The translations under genes were made by a program, and so were the position numbers. The notes under the pieces are model-generated. The model was not told where the DNA came from, ran no database searches, and saw only the letters and a program-made list of their open reading frames with translations. Shown here in pieces: positions 1 through 7,346 of a DNA stretch of 14,827 bases (position 1 is the first letter of the stretch; each line of letters opens with the position of its first letter). The DNA comes from Dehalococcoidales bacterium (GTDB lineage: Bacteria; Chloroflexota; Dehalococcoidia; Dehalococcoidales; Fen-1064), in NCBI GenBank assembly GCA_028713395.1, contig JAQTOJ010000017.1, forward strand, positions 1-14,827. Reading direction: 5' to 3'.

Positions 1-998
<998 letters not shown>

Positions 999-1230
999 TT
1001 CAAAGTTGGTACTAACCTTCTCCTTTACCGGAGCCTTTTGGCCCGGTCTGTTTATCTCGACGGACTTTGATTCATCCGCAGATTGTGTTAGAATGAGATT
1101 AGTAAATAATACATCTAACCCGGAGACTCAAAACCCGGCCGCACATCACATCTGGTGTCTAGAGGCAAAACGCCTTATCATAGAGATAAATACGGAGATA
1201 AAGAACCTTGTTATTTTAACAAGTAAATAA
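999..1230 (+). other. 23S-5S internal spacer
   Basis: This roughly 230-nt spacer is long for a 23S-5S spacer. It holds no tRNA that I can fold. It contains a sigma70-like promoter (1067-1094) and, directly before the 5S gene, a perfect 7-bp hairpin at 1207-1223 (CTTGTTA, loop TTT, TAACAAG). The hairpin has no T-run behind it, so it looks more like a processing or structural element than a terminator. An open frame that fills the spacer has no ribosome binding site or recognisable protein signature and is not called. Confidence 0.7.
1067..1094 (+). promoter_or_regulatory. Candidate sigma70 promoter for 5S rRNA and clpC
   Basis: A -35 box TTGATT (1067-1072) and a -10 box TAGAAT (1089-1094) are separated by 16 nt. 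The boxes match 4 and 5 of the 6 consensus bases. It lies inside the 23S-5S spacer, so it could drive 5S and the downstream clpC independently of the 23S promoter. The call is by pattern only. Confidence 0.45.
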
Positions 1231-1354
1231 GCTTCCTGGTGGTTTGGGCGAAGTGGTCCCACCCGTTCCCATCTCGAACACGGTCGTGAAACGCTTCAGC
1301 GCAGACGATACTGAGAGAGAAATCTCTTGTGGAAAATATGCCATCGCCAGGGAG
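1231..1354 (+). rRNA. rrf: 5S ribosomal RNA
   Basis: The conserved core CCCGTTCCCATCTCGAACAC is present at about 1262-1281. The ends GCTTCCTGGTG (from 1231) and CGCCAGGGAGC (to about 1354) form the closing helix I with few mismatches. The helix IV region GAGAGAGAAATCTCTTGTGG and the 3' GGAAAATATG segment are also in place. The boundary is set by the helix I pairing, so either end may be off by 2-3 nt; about 124 nt is slightly long for a 5S. A T-rich stretch TTTATTTTTTAT follows at 1356-1367, which could give partial termination after the rRNA. Confidence 0.93.
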
Positions 1355-1411
1355 CTTTATTTTTTATCTCAATACCCGGGGTGTGTCGGCAAATACGAGG
1401 GAGGAGGTCTC

Positions 1412-1418
1412 AAGGAGG
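1412..1418 (+). promoter_or_regulatory. Ribosome binding site deciding the clpC start
   Basis: AAGGAGG sits 5 nt before the ATG at 1424. The same reading frame is open back to 1244 inside the 5S gene, but only this ATG has a Shine-Dalgarno sequence and yields the family-typical N-terminus MASRFEKFSERARRVL. Confidence 0.88.
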
Positions 1419-1423
1419 CAATT

Positions 1424-3937
1424 ATGGCGAGCCGATTTGAGAAATTTTCAGAAAGAGCCCGTCGCGTACTTACTTTGGCGCAGGAAGAAGCGCAACACCT
1501 GAATCACAGCTACATCGGCACCGAGCATATTTTGCTGGGTTTGCTGCGTGAGGAAGAGGGCGTTGCCGCGAAAGTTTTGGTCAGTCTCGGCTGTAACCTG
1601 GGCAAAGTACGTTCCGGCGTGGAATTTATCATTGGGCGCGGCGATAAACCGAACAGCGGCGAGATCGGTCTGACCCCGCGCGCCAAACGCGTTATTGAAT
1701 TAGCAATCGATGAGGCCCGTCACCTGGGGCATAACTATATCGGCACCGAACATTTACTGCTCGGTCTTTTGCATGAAGGCGGCGGAGTCGCTGCCGGCGT
1801 GCTGGATAGCTTCGGTATCAACCTGGAGCAGGTGCGCGCCGAAGTGACCAAAATGCTCAGCCAGAATACCGGCAAACAGGCGCGTCCGGGTGCCCGTTCC
1901 ACCAGTAAGACACCCACCCTCGATCAGTTATCTTCCGATCTGACGGCTTTGGCCAAGGCGGGAAAACTAGACCCGGTGGTAGGGCGTGAAAAAGAAATCC
2001 AACGCGTCATTCAGATTCTGAGTCGGCGCAATAAAAATAACCCCGCATTGATCGGTGAACCCGGTGTGGGCAAAACCGCCATTGTCGAAGGGCTGGCGCA
2101 ACAAATCGCCCGCGGGGATGTGCCCGAAACACTGGAAGACAAACGCCTGGTCACGCTGGATATGGCGGCGGTCATCGCCGGCACCAAATACCGCGGCGAG
2201 TTCGAAGAACGTCTTAAGAAAATTATTGAAGAAATTGTCACCAGCGGCAATATTGTGCTGTTCGTGGACGAATTCCATACTATTGTAGGCGCGGGCGCCG
2301 CCGAAGGCGCGGTGGACGCGGCCAGTATTTTGAAACCCAAACTAGCGCGCGGCCAATTGCAGATCATCGGCGCCACCACACTGGACGATTACCGCAAACA
2401 TGTGGAACGGGATCCCGCTCTGGAACGCCGTTTTCAGCCGGTGCTGGTGGAAGAACCTACCGTGGAAGAAACCATGCAGATTCTGCGAGGCGTGAAAGAG
2501 CGCTACGAAACCCACCATAAGCTGGAAATCAGCGATGCCGCCCTGGATGCCGCCGCCACTCTGGCGGAAAGATACATCCCGGACCGGTTTTTGCCGGATA
2601 AAGCCATCGACCTGATCGATGAAGCCGCTTCCCGGGTGCGCCTGCGTTTCCATCCTCCCATTACGCTGAAGGAAGCGAAAAGGCTAATTGAAAATATCCG
2701 CAAGGAAAAAGAAACTGCTCTAGCGCAGCAGCAGTATGATTACGCGGCGGAAAAACGCCAGCAGGAAATCCAGATGGAAGACAAGATCAAACTGCTGGAA
2801 AAAGAATGGAAAGAAAAGCAGACGCAGGAACATCCTGTGGTAACTGCCGAAGATATTGCCGAAGTGGTGAATATGTGGACAGGTATCCCTGTTACCCAAC
2901 TCGGCGGCGATGAGACAGCGCGTCTCTTACACATGGAGGAAGCGCTGCACAAGCGTATCATCGGGCAGGAAGAAGCCATCGATACGATCTCGAAAGCCGT
3001 GAGAAGAGCCCGCGCCGGGTTGAAAGACCCCCGGCACCCCATCGGCAACTTTATTTTCCTGGGACCGACGGGTGTTGGTAAAACATCGTTGGCGCGCACT
3101 TTGGCGGATTTCATGTTCGGTAGTGAAGACGCGCTGATTCGTATCGATATGTCCGAATTCATGGAAAAACATGCCGTCTCCCGCCTGGTGGGCGCGCCTC
3201 CCGGCTATGTGGGCTACGACGAGGGCGGGCAACTGACCGAAGCGGTGCGTCGTAAATCTTATTGCTGTATTTTGCTGGATGAAATTGAAAAGGCGCATCC
3301 GGATGTTTTCAACATACTGTTACAGATATTTGATGACGGACACCTGACCGATGCCAAAGGCAGACGGGTGGATTTCCGCAACAGCATCATCATTATGACG
3401 AGCAATATCGGCGCGGAACTGATCCGCAAGGGTTCTTCGATCGGCTTTATGGCCAAGACCGATGAGGTCAAAGCCCAGGAAGTCAATTACGAACGGATGA
3501 AGGACAAATTGCTCACGGAAGTGAAAAAAGTCTTCCGTCCGGAGTTTTTAAACCGTATCGACGGTATGGTAGTTTTCCATGCGTTGAACAAAACGCACAT
3601 CCGCTCTATCGTGGATCTGGAACTAAAGACCGTCACGGCGCAATTGCTGGAAAAAGGCGTAAAGATGACCGTGACCGAAGCGGCGAAAGATTTACTGGGA
3701 GAAAAAGGTTTCGATGAAGCCTTCGGCGCCAGGCCGCTAAAGAGAGCTATTCAGGATCTGGTGATCGATAAACTCTCCGAAGCCGTGCTGCGCAGCGAAT
3801 TCCGCCCCGGCGATACCGCAGTGGTGGATGTAAAAGACGGGCTGATCGTTTTACGTCAGTTGGAAGCCCAAGAACCGGAAAAAATTCCGGCGTTGCCCGG
3901 CGGTTCATCTGAATTAGCCACCGGTGATAAAAATTAA
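1424..3937 (+). CDS. clpC: ClpC-type AAA+ ATPase, protein unfoldase subunit of the ClpCP protease
   Basis: This 837-residue protein is a class I Hsp100/Clp ATPase that unfolds proteins and feeds them to ClpP in the cytoplasm. Two Clp-N repeats lie at about 2-145, each with the IGTEH(I/L)LLGLL motif. AAA+ domain 1 has Walker A GEPGVGKT (211-218), Walker B VLFVDEFHT (278-286) and arginine finger ERRFQP (334-339). A UVR-type helical segment (about 420-460) marks ClpC rather than ClpB, which would have a longer middle domain. AAA+ domain 2 has Walker A GPTGVGKT (547-554), pore loop GYVG (594-597) and Walker B ILLDEIEKAH (616-625). The tripeptide IGF at 673-675 matches the ClpP-docking loop. The start at 1424 has AAGGAGG 5 nt upstream; upstream in-frame codons lie in the 5S gene. 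It is 70 nt behind 5S and closed by the hairpin at 3956-3998. No CtsR-type operator was recognised. Confidence 0.97.
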   Translation: MASRFEKFSERARRVLTLAQEEAQHLNHSYIGTEHILLGLLREEEGVAAKVLVSLGCNLGKVRSGVEFIIGRGDKPNSGEIGLTPRAKRVIELAIDEARHLGHNYIGTEHLLLGLLHEGGGVAAGVLDSFGINLEQVRAEVTKMLSQNTGKQARPGARSTSKTPTLDQLSSDLTALAKAGKLDPVVGREKEIQRVIQILSRRNKNNPALIGEPGVGKTAIVEGLAQQIARGDVPETLEDKRLVTLDMAAVIAGTKYRGEFEERLKKIIEEIVTSGNIVLFVDEFHTIVGAGAAEGAVDAASILKPKLARGQLQIIGATTLDDYRKHVERDPALERRFQPVLVEEPTVEETMQILRGVKERYETHHKLEISDAALDAAATLAERYIPDRFLPDKAIDLIDEAASRVRLRFHPPITLKEAKRLIENIRKEKETALAQQQYDYAAEKRQQEIQMEDKIKLLEKEWKEKQTQEHPVVTAEDIAEVVNMWTGIPVTQLGGDETARLLHMEEALHKRIIGQEEAIDTISKAVRRARAGLKDPRHPIGNFIFLGPTGVGKTSLARTLADFMFGSEDALIRIDMSEFMEKHAVSRLVGAPPGYVGYDEGGQLTEAVRRKSYCCILLDEIEKAHPDVFNILLQIFDDGHLTDAKGRRVDFRNSIIIMTSNIGAELIRKGSSIGFMAKTDEVKAQEVNYERMKDKLLTEVKKVFRPEFLNRIDGMVVFHALNKTHIRSIVDLELKTVTAQLLEKGVKMTVTEAAKDLLGEKGFDEAFGARPLKRAIQDLVIDKLSEAVLRSEFRPGDTAVVDVKDGLIVLRQLEAQEPEKIPALPGGSSELATGDKN

Positions 3938-3955
3938 CAATAAATAGATTCAAAT

Positions 3956-3998
3956 AAAGAGGGGGAGAAGCGGTTTTTTGCGACTCCCCCTCTTTTTT
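3956..3998 (+). terminator. Intrinsic terminator of clpC
   Basis: AAAGAGGGGGAG (3956-3967) pairs over 12 bp with CTCCCCCTCTTT (3984-3995) and is followed by a T-run to 3998. It lies 19 nt after the clpC stop. Confidence 0.92.
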
Positions 3999-4006
3999 GG
4001 TAGAAT
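3978..4006 (+). promoter_or_regulatory. Candidate promoter of the biotinyl protein, overlapping the clpC terminator
   Basis: TTGCGA (3978-3983) and TAGAAT (4001-4006) are 17 nt apart. The -35 box lies in the loop of the preceding terminator and the 3' arm of the hairpin fills the spacer. The gene start is 30 nt further on, so an own promoter is expected after a strong terminator. Pattern evidence only. Confidence 0.5.
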
Positions 4007-4036
4007 ACTAGAACAGTTGCTTTGGAAGGAGTGAAG

Positions 4037-4258
4037 ATGGCTAAAGAAATTGTGGAAGCCCCGATCACCGGTACCATTATCAGCATAGAGGTGAAAGTCG
4101 GCGATAAAGTAGAAGAAGGCGACGTCCTGCTTTATATTGAATCCATGAAAATGGAAAATCCTATCATGGCGCCCGTCAACGGCAAAGTGACGGAAATTAA
4201 AGTAGCTGTCAAACAGGTGACCGAAACCGGCAAACCGCTGGTGGTCATCGAGACGTAA
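4037..4258 (+). CDS. Stand-alone biotinyl/lipoyl-attachment domain protein (biotin carboxyl carrier type)
   Basis: The 73-residue protein is a single biotinyl domain and nothing else. The attachment motif ESMKMEN at 35-41 puts the predicted biotinylated lysine at Lys38. The flanking symmetric beta-hammerhead halves are recognisable (EAPITGTI at 7-14 and MAPVNGKV at 44-51). MKM is the biotin type; lipoyl domains usually have DKA at this point. Such domains carry carboxylated biotin between the carboxylase and transferase subunits of acyl-CoA, pyruvate or oxaloacetate carboxylases. Here no carboxylase subunit is adjacent, so the partner enzyme is encoded elsewhere and cannot be named. The start ATG 4037 has GAAGGAG 5 nt upstream; the in-frame TTG at 4022 lies before that site and is rejected. 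It is a monocistronic unit between two terminators. Confidence 0.93.
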   Translation: MAKEIVEAPITGTIISIEVKVGDKVEEGDVLLYIESMKMENPIMAPVNGKVTEIKVAVKQVTETGKPLVVIET

Positions 4259-4284
4259 AATTCTCTGAAGAGCCCTGTGGACTC

Positions 4285-4319
4285 AGCCCCTCAATCGTAC
4301 AGATTGAGGGGCTTTTTTT
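4285..4319 (+). terminator. Intrinsic terminator of the biotinyl protein gene
   Basis: AGCCCCTCAATC (4285-4296) pairs perfectly over 12 bp with GATTGAGGGGCT (4302-4313), with loop GTACA and a run of seven T to 4319. Confidence 0.95.
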
Positions 4320-4345
4320 GTGCGCAAAATATAATGCTAATAATT

Positions 4346-4367
4346 TTCCCATCGCGAGCGATGGGAA
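4346..4367. repeat. Perfect inverted repeat, 10-bp arms
   Basis: TTCCCATCGC and GCGATGGGAA are separated by GA. The sequence would fold as a hairpin with a CGAG tetraloop. No T-run follows, so it is not a typical terminator. It is the first of three palindromic elements in the spacer between the biotinyl protein gene and ispD. Confidence 0.75.
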
Positions 4368-4392
4368 CCCGAGTGTGGAAATCGCACTAAAA

Positions 4393-4429
4393 AAGAAACG
4401 CTGGATTCCAGTGAAAACTGGAATGACGT
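4393..4429. repeat. Dispersed palindromic element, CGCTGGATyCC type, copy 1
   Basis: TTCCAGT, loop GAAA, ACTGGAA (4406-4423) is a perfect 7-bp hairpin within AAGAAACGCTGGATTCC...GGAATGACGT. The 14-mer AAGAAACGCTGGAT at 4393-4406 recurs exactly at 11404-11417, and both copies end with TGACGT after the second arm. Confidence 0.75.
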
Positions 4430-4432
4430 ATA

Positions 4433-4446
4433 AGACTCTAGAGTCT
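4433..4446. repeat. 14-bp perfect palindrome
   Basis: AGACTCTAGAGTCT is its own reverse complement without a loop. It lies 94 nt before the ispD start. It might be a protein-binding site, but no function can be assigned. Confidence 0.5.
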
Positions 4447-4510
4447 CTTTTCTTCAAGCGCCTGACACGGGGAATGTTTCCTTATTAATTTAGGAATTTC
4501 CGGAAAATTG

Positions 4511-4519
4511 TGCTAAACT
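4511..4519 (+). promoter_or_regulatory. Candidate extended -10 of the ispD promoter
   Basis: TGC followed by TAAACT (4514-4519) resembles an extended -10 element 22 nt before the ispD start. No convincing -35 box lies at the expected distance. The upstream terminator and spacer make a promoter somewhere here likely. Confidence 0.35.
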
Positions 4520-4540
4520 CATGCTACCGGGAAGGATATT

Positions 4541-5233
4541 ATGGTCAATTCTGAGATAGAAGTCGGGGCGGTCATTGTGGCAGCCGGGCATAGCGCCCGG
4601 ATGGGGAGCGTGGATAAAATCTTTGCGCCCCTGGCCGGTGAACCGGTGATTTTGCGCGTTCTAGAACCGTTCCTGAAATGCGAACTGATCGACCGGGTGG
4701 TGGTGCTGCTGAACGGGAAAAACTATGACGATGGTGAAGAACTTTTCGGCACGCAAAATTGGGAAAAAGAAGTGGTGGCGCATCTGGGGGGAATCCGCCG
4801 GCAGGATTCCGTGCTGGCGGGGTTGAAACAACTGGGGGACTGCGATTATGTGGTCATTCATGACGGCGCCCGGCCGCTGGTGACAGTTGATCTGATAAAA
4901 AAAGGTATAAATGCAGCTAAAGAAACCGGCGCGGCCACGGCGGCAATACCCGCCACCGATACGGTCAAGGTAGCCGGGACGGATATGCTGGTACAAGAGA
5001 CCTTACCGCGGGAAAACCTCTGGCAGATCCAAACGCCGCAGGTGTTTGATTACGATTTATTGATGAAAGCCTATGCCAGGGTGAAACAGGATGTGACCGA
5101 CGATGCCCAAATAGTGGAACTGAACGGCGGCAAAGTGAAGCTGTTTCAGGGTTCATATGATAATATAAAAATAACCACTCCCGCTGACCTGGCCATTGCC
5201 GAGATACTCTGGAAAAGGCAGAAGCGGAAGTAA
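4541..5233 (+). CDS. ispD: 2-C-methyl-D-erythritol 4-phosphate cytidylyltransferase
   Basis: The 230-residue protein has the normal length of IspD, which joins MEP to CTP to form CDP-methylerythritol, the third step of the non-mevalonate isoprenoid pathway. Visible motifs are the nucleotide-binding AAGHSARMG (14-22) with Lys26, GGIRRQDSV (83-91), HDGARPL (107-113), DTVK (140-143), Arg157, TPQVF (165-169, Thr165), TDDA (186-189) and the C-terminal KITTPADLAIAE with Lys210. These match the CTP and MEP ligands known from E. coli IspD (Arg20, Lys27, Arg157, Thr165, Lys213). The usual PKQ after the glycine loop is DKIF here, keeping the lysine. The ATG at 4541 follows a GGGAAGGA Shine-Dalgarno. 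It precedes ispF, the pathway's fifth step; IspE, which acts between them, is not in the window. Confidence 0.97.
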   Translation: MVNSEIEVGAVIVAAGHSARMGSVDKIFAPLAGEPVILRVLEPFLKCELIDRVVVLLNGKNYDDGEELFGTQNWEKEVVAHLGGIRRQDSVLAGLKQLGDCDYVVIHDGARPLVTVDLIKKGINAAKETGAATAAIPATDTVKVAGTDMLVQETLPRENLWQIQTPQVFDYDLLMKAYARVKQDVTDDAQIVELNGGKVKLFQGSYDNIKITTPADLAIAEILWKRQKRK

Positions 5234-5263
5234 AACATTTTCCACTTATCTCCCTTTTTCCCT

Positions 5264-5286
5264 TCCCGTATCAGGTACGGGACAGG
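5264..5286. repeat. Dispersed palindrome, CCCGTATC...TACGGGACAGG type, copy 1
   Basis: TCCCGTA (5264-5270), loop TCAGG, TACGGGA (5276-5282) is a perfect 7-bp hairpin in the ispD-ispF spacer. TACGGGACAGG recurs exactly at 9066-9076, and CCCGTATC recurs at 9002 and 13984. It has no T-run and is not a standard terminator. Confidence 0.75.
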
Positions 5287-5337
5287 GTCTTACCTAAGGA
5301 GAGATATTACAAACTATGGTGAGTTGTAGAGAAAAAT

Positions 5338-5820
5338 ATGAGATTTGGCATAGGGTTTGATATTCACCCGCTGGTTGACGGACGAAAACTCATCCTCGGG
5401 GGTGAGGAAATACCGTTTGAGCGGGGACTGGAAGGCTGGAGCGATGCCGATGTGCTGACCCATGCCGTGATGGACGCCCTGCTGGGGGGGGCGGCGATGG
5501 GGGACATCGGGGTACATTTTCCGCCCGGCAAGCCGGAGTATAAAAATATTTCCAGCCTGATATTGCTGGCGGAAGTGAAACAGAAATTAGCCGTTGCCGG
5601 CTGGCACATCGAGAATATCGATGCCACCGTGATCACGGAAAAACCCCGGATGCGGGAGTATATCGATAAGATGCGGGAGAATTACGGCCGGATTCTGGAT
5701 ATGCATATCAACCAGGTAAGCATTAAAGCCAGCACCGCTAACGGGGTGGGGTCGATCGGGCATGGGGACGGCATTGCTGCGCTGGCCATCGCTTCCATCA
5801 ACAAAGCAACAAAAACATAA
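5338..5820 (+). CDS. ispF: 2-C-methyl-D-erythritol 2,4-cyclodiphosphate synthase
   Basis: The 160-residue protein has the full IspF length. IspF cyclises CDP-ME 2-phosphate to ME-2,4-cyclodiphosphate and releases CMP; family members are trimers with a zinc ion at each subunit interface. Metal ligands are visible as Asp8 and His10 (GFDIHPL) and His42 (SDADVLTHAVMDALLG). GDIGVHFP (55-62), ITEKPRM (about 98-104) and the C-terminal IKASTANGVGSIGHGDGIAA are family segments; the last is usually K(A/V)TTxExLGFTGRxEGIAA, so this copy is divergent there. The start is set by the conserved N-terminus MRFGIGFDIH, because the Shine-Dalgarno is weak. A better AAGGAGA at 5296-5302 is too far upstream. It lies 104 nt after ispD, with the palindrome at 5264-5286 between, and 10 nt before cysS. 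Confidence 0.96.
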   Translation: MRFGIGFDIHPLVDGRKLILGGEEIPFERGLEGWSDADVLTHAVMDALLGGAAMGDIGVHFPPGKPEYKNISSLILLAEVKQKLAVAGWHIENIDATVITEKPRMREYIDKMRENYGRILDMHINQVSIKASTANGVGSIGHGDGIAALAIASINKATKT

Positions 5821-5830
5821 AGGAAATACT

Positions 5831-7192
5831 ATGAAAATCTACAATACGCTCTCGGCGAAAAAAGAAGAGTTCCTGCCGCCCGGCAGTGCGGTGAAAATGT
5901 ATAACTGCGGCGTGACGCCTTATGACGAATCACACCTGGGACATGCCATGAACTCGGTGATTTTCGACGCCGTCCGGCGGTACCTGATCTACCGGGGTTA
6001 TCAGGTGAAATACGTGCAGAACATTACCGACGTCGAGGACAAGATCATCGATCGCGCCAACCGGCTGGGGATCAAACCGCGGGAACTGGCGGAAAAATTT
6101 GCCGACCGGTATTTTGAAGACATGAAAGCCCTGAATGTCATGAAACCGGATGTCGTGCCTTACGCCACCGAAGAAATTCCCACCATGATCGAGGTGATCA
6201 AGGGACTGGAGCAAAAAGGTCACGCCTACGAGGTCAAAGGCAGCGTTTATTTCCGTGTGCGCAGTATGGCGGATTACGGTAAGCTTTCCCACCGCACGCT
6301 GGATTCCATGGAGGCGGGCGCGCGGGTTGAGGTTGAGAAAGAAAAAGAACACCCCATGGATTTCACGCTCTGGAAAGCGGCTAAACCCGGCGAACCAGCC
6401 TGGGACAGCCCCTGGGGCAAAGGCAGGCCCGGCTGGCATATCGAATGCACCGCCATGTCCATCAAGTATCTGGGAGAGACAATCGATATCCATAGCGGGG
6501 GTCAGGATTTAATTTTCCCGCACCATGAAAACGAAATTGCGCAATCAGAATGCTACACCGGTAAAAAACCTTTTGTGAAATACTGGATGCATAACGGCTT
6601 GTTCCAGCAAAGCGGCGAGAAGATGAGCAAAAGTCTGGGCAACTTCCAGACGATCAAGCAGGTGCTCGATAAGCATACCGCGGACGGTTTCCGCCTGTTT
6701 TTGCTGAGCTCGTACTACCGCAGCCCGGCCACGTATTCCGAAGAGGCGATGGAAGCGGCGGAAAAAGGCGCGGAGAGGCTGCGGCAGGCAGCCAGCAACA
6801 CGAAAGCGGGCGGCGGACAAAAACTGGATGCCGCGGCTGCCCGGCAGAAATTTGTAGATTTCATGGATGACGATTTCAGCACGTCGCAGGCGATTGCGGT
6901 GTTGTTTGACCTGGCGCGTGACATCAACCGCAGCGCCGAGAGCGGCATGGACGTAAAAGAAGCCCAGCAGACACTGAAAGAACTAAGCGGGGTACTGGGG
7001 CTGACCCTGAAAGAAACCGTGAATGAGGCGGGCGATGCTGCTCCATTTATAGATTTATTATTGGTCACCCGTAAAAAACTGCGTGAAGCCAAGCAGTTTA
7101 CCCTGGCGGATGAAGTGCGGAATAAATTGACGGAACTGGGGGTAGTGTTGGAGGATTCGGCGCAGGGCACGACGTGGAAAAGAAAGAAATAA
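5831..7192 (+). CDS. cysS: Cysteinyl-tRNA synthetase
   Basis: The 453-residue class I synthetase charges tRNA-Cys with cysteine. The HIGH signature appears as HLGH (35-38) and the KMSKS loop is intact (264-268, EKMSKSLGNF). The four zinc ligands expected from E. coli CysRS are present: Cys26 (YNCGVTPYD), Cys206 (GWHIECTAMS), His231 and Glu235 (FPHHENE). The ITDVEDKII segment (65-73) and the C-terminal helical anticodon-binding region are also recognisable, and length is normal. The start ATG 5831 is 10 nt after the ispF stop; AAAGGA overlapping that stop is the likely ribosome binding site, so translation is probably coupled. The same frame is open upstream to 5762 inside ispF, which is rejected. 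A strong bidirectional hairpin follows at 7266-7308. Confidence 0.97.
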   Translation: MKIYNTLSAKKEEFLPPGSAVKMYNCGVTPYDESHLGHAMNSVIFDAVRRYLIYRGYQVKYVQNITDVEDKIIDRANRLGIKPRELAEKFADRYFEDMKALNVMKPDVVPYATEEIPTMIEVIKGLEQKGHAYEVKGSVYFRVRSMADYGKLSHRTLDSMEAGARVEVEKEKEHPMDFTLWKAAKPGEPAWDSPWGKGRPGWHIECTAMSIKYLGETIDIHSGGQDLIFPHHENEIAQSECYTGKKPFVKYWMHNGLFQQSGEKMSKSLGNFQTIKQVLDKHTADGFRLFLLSSYYRSPATYSEEAMEAAEKGAERLRQAASNTKAGGGQKLDAAAARQKFVDFMDDDFSTSQAIAVLFDLARDINRSAESGMDVKEAQQTLKELSGVLGLTLKETVNEAGDAAPFIDLLLVTRKKLREAKQFTLADEVRNKLTELGVVLEDSAQGTTWKRKK

Positions 7193-7226
7193 AGTAATCT
7201 ATTTATTCTGCGACCAGCGCCCACGT

Positions 7227-7260
7227 GAGATTGCCGCGCTCACGGTGTTCGCTCGCAATG
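7227..7260. repeat. Dispersed element, GAGATTGC...CTCGCAA type, copy 1
   Basis: GAGATTGCCGCG...TTCGCTCGCAATG lies just after cysS. A related copy lies at 14102-14136. The ends ATTGC(C)GC and GC(T)CGCAAT are roughly complementary, so the element is an imperfect palindrome. Confidence 0.6.
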
Positions 7261-7265
7261 GGAAA

Positions 7266-7308
7266 AAATAAGAAGAGGGGCGAGTTTATCTCGCCCCTCT
7301 TCTTATTT
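7266..7308. terminator. Bidirectional terminator between cysS and the convergent minus-strand operon
   Basis: AAATAAGAAGAGGGGCGAG (7266-7284) pairs perfectly over 19 bp with the stretch 7290-7308, loop TTTAT. A-tracts before and T-rich sequence after allow it to work on both strands, as expected between convergent transcription units. cysS ends 73 nt before and the 215-aa gene ends 38 nt after. Confidence 0.9.
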
Positions 7309-7312
7309 ACTT

Positions 7313-7333
7313 CTTCTCCTTTGAGGGGAGAAG
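7313..7333. repeat. Short inverted repeat next to the terminator
   Basis: CTTCTCC (7313-7319) and GGAGAAG (7327-7333) form a 7-bp hairpin, resembling the CTCCC/GGGAG family found in other spacers of the window. Confidence 0.5.
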
Positions 7334-7346
7334 ATGCCAATCAGGT

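Noticed and set aside
1006..1230. 74-codon open frame across the 23S-5S spacer
   Set aside because: It begins at the 23S end, has no ribosome binding site or protein-like motif, and contains the candidate promoter and hairpin.
4022..4036. TTG start extending the biotinyl protein by five residues
   Set aside because: The Shine-Dalgarno GAAGGAG overlaps these codons and serves ATG 4037.
5316..5360. Possible 14-codon leader peptide overlapping the ispF start
   Set aside because: It is short, its only Shine-Dalgarno is about 13 nt away, and it shows no runs of regulatory codons.
5762..5830. N-terminal extension of cysS into ispF
   Set aside because: The extra 23 residues come from the end of ispF in another frame; ATG 5831 gives the normal CysRS start MKIYNTL.
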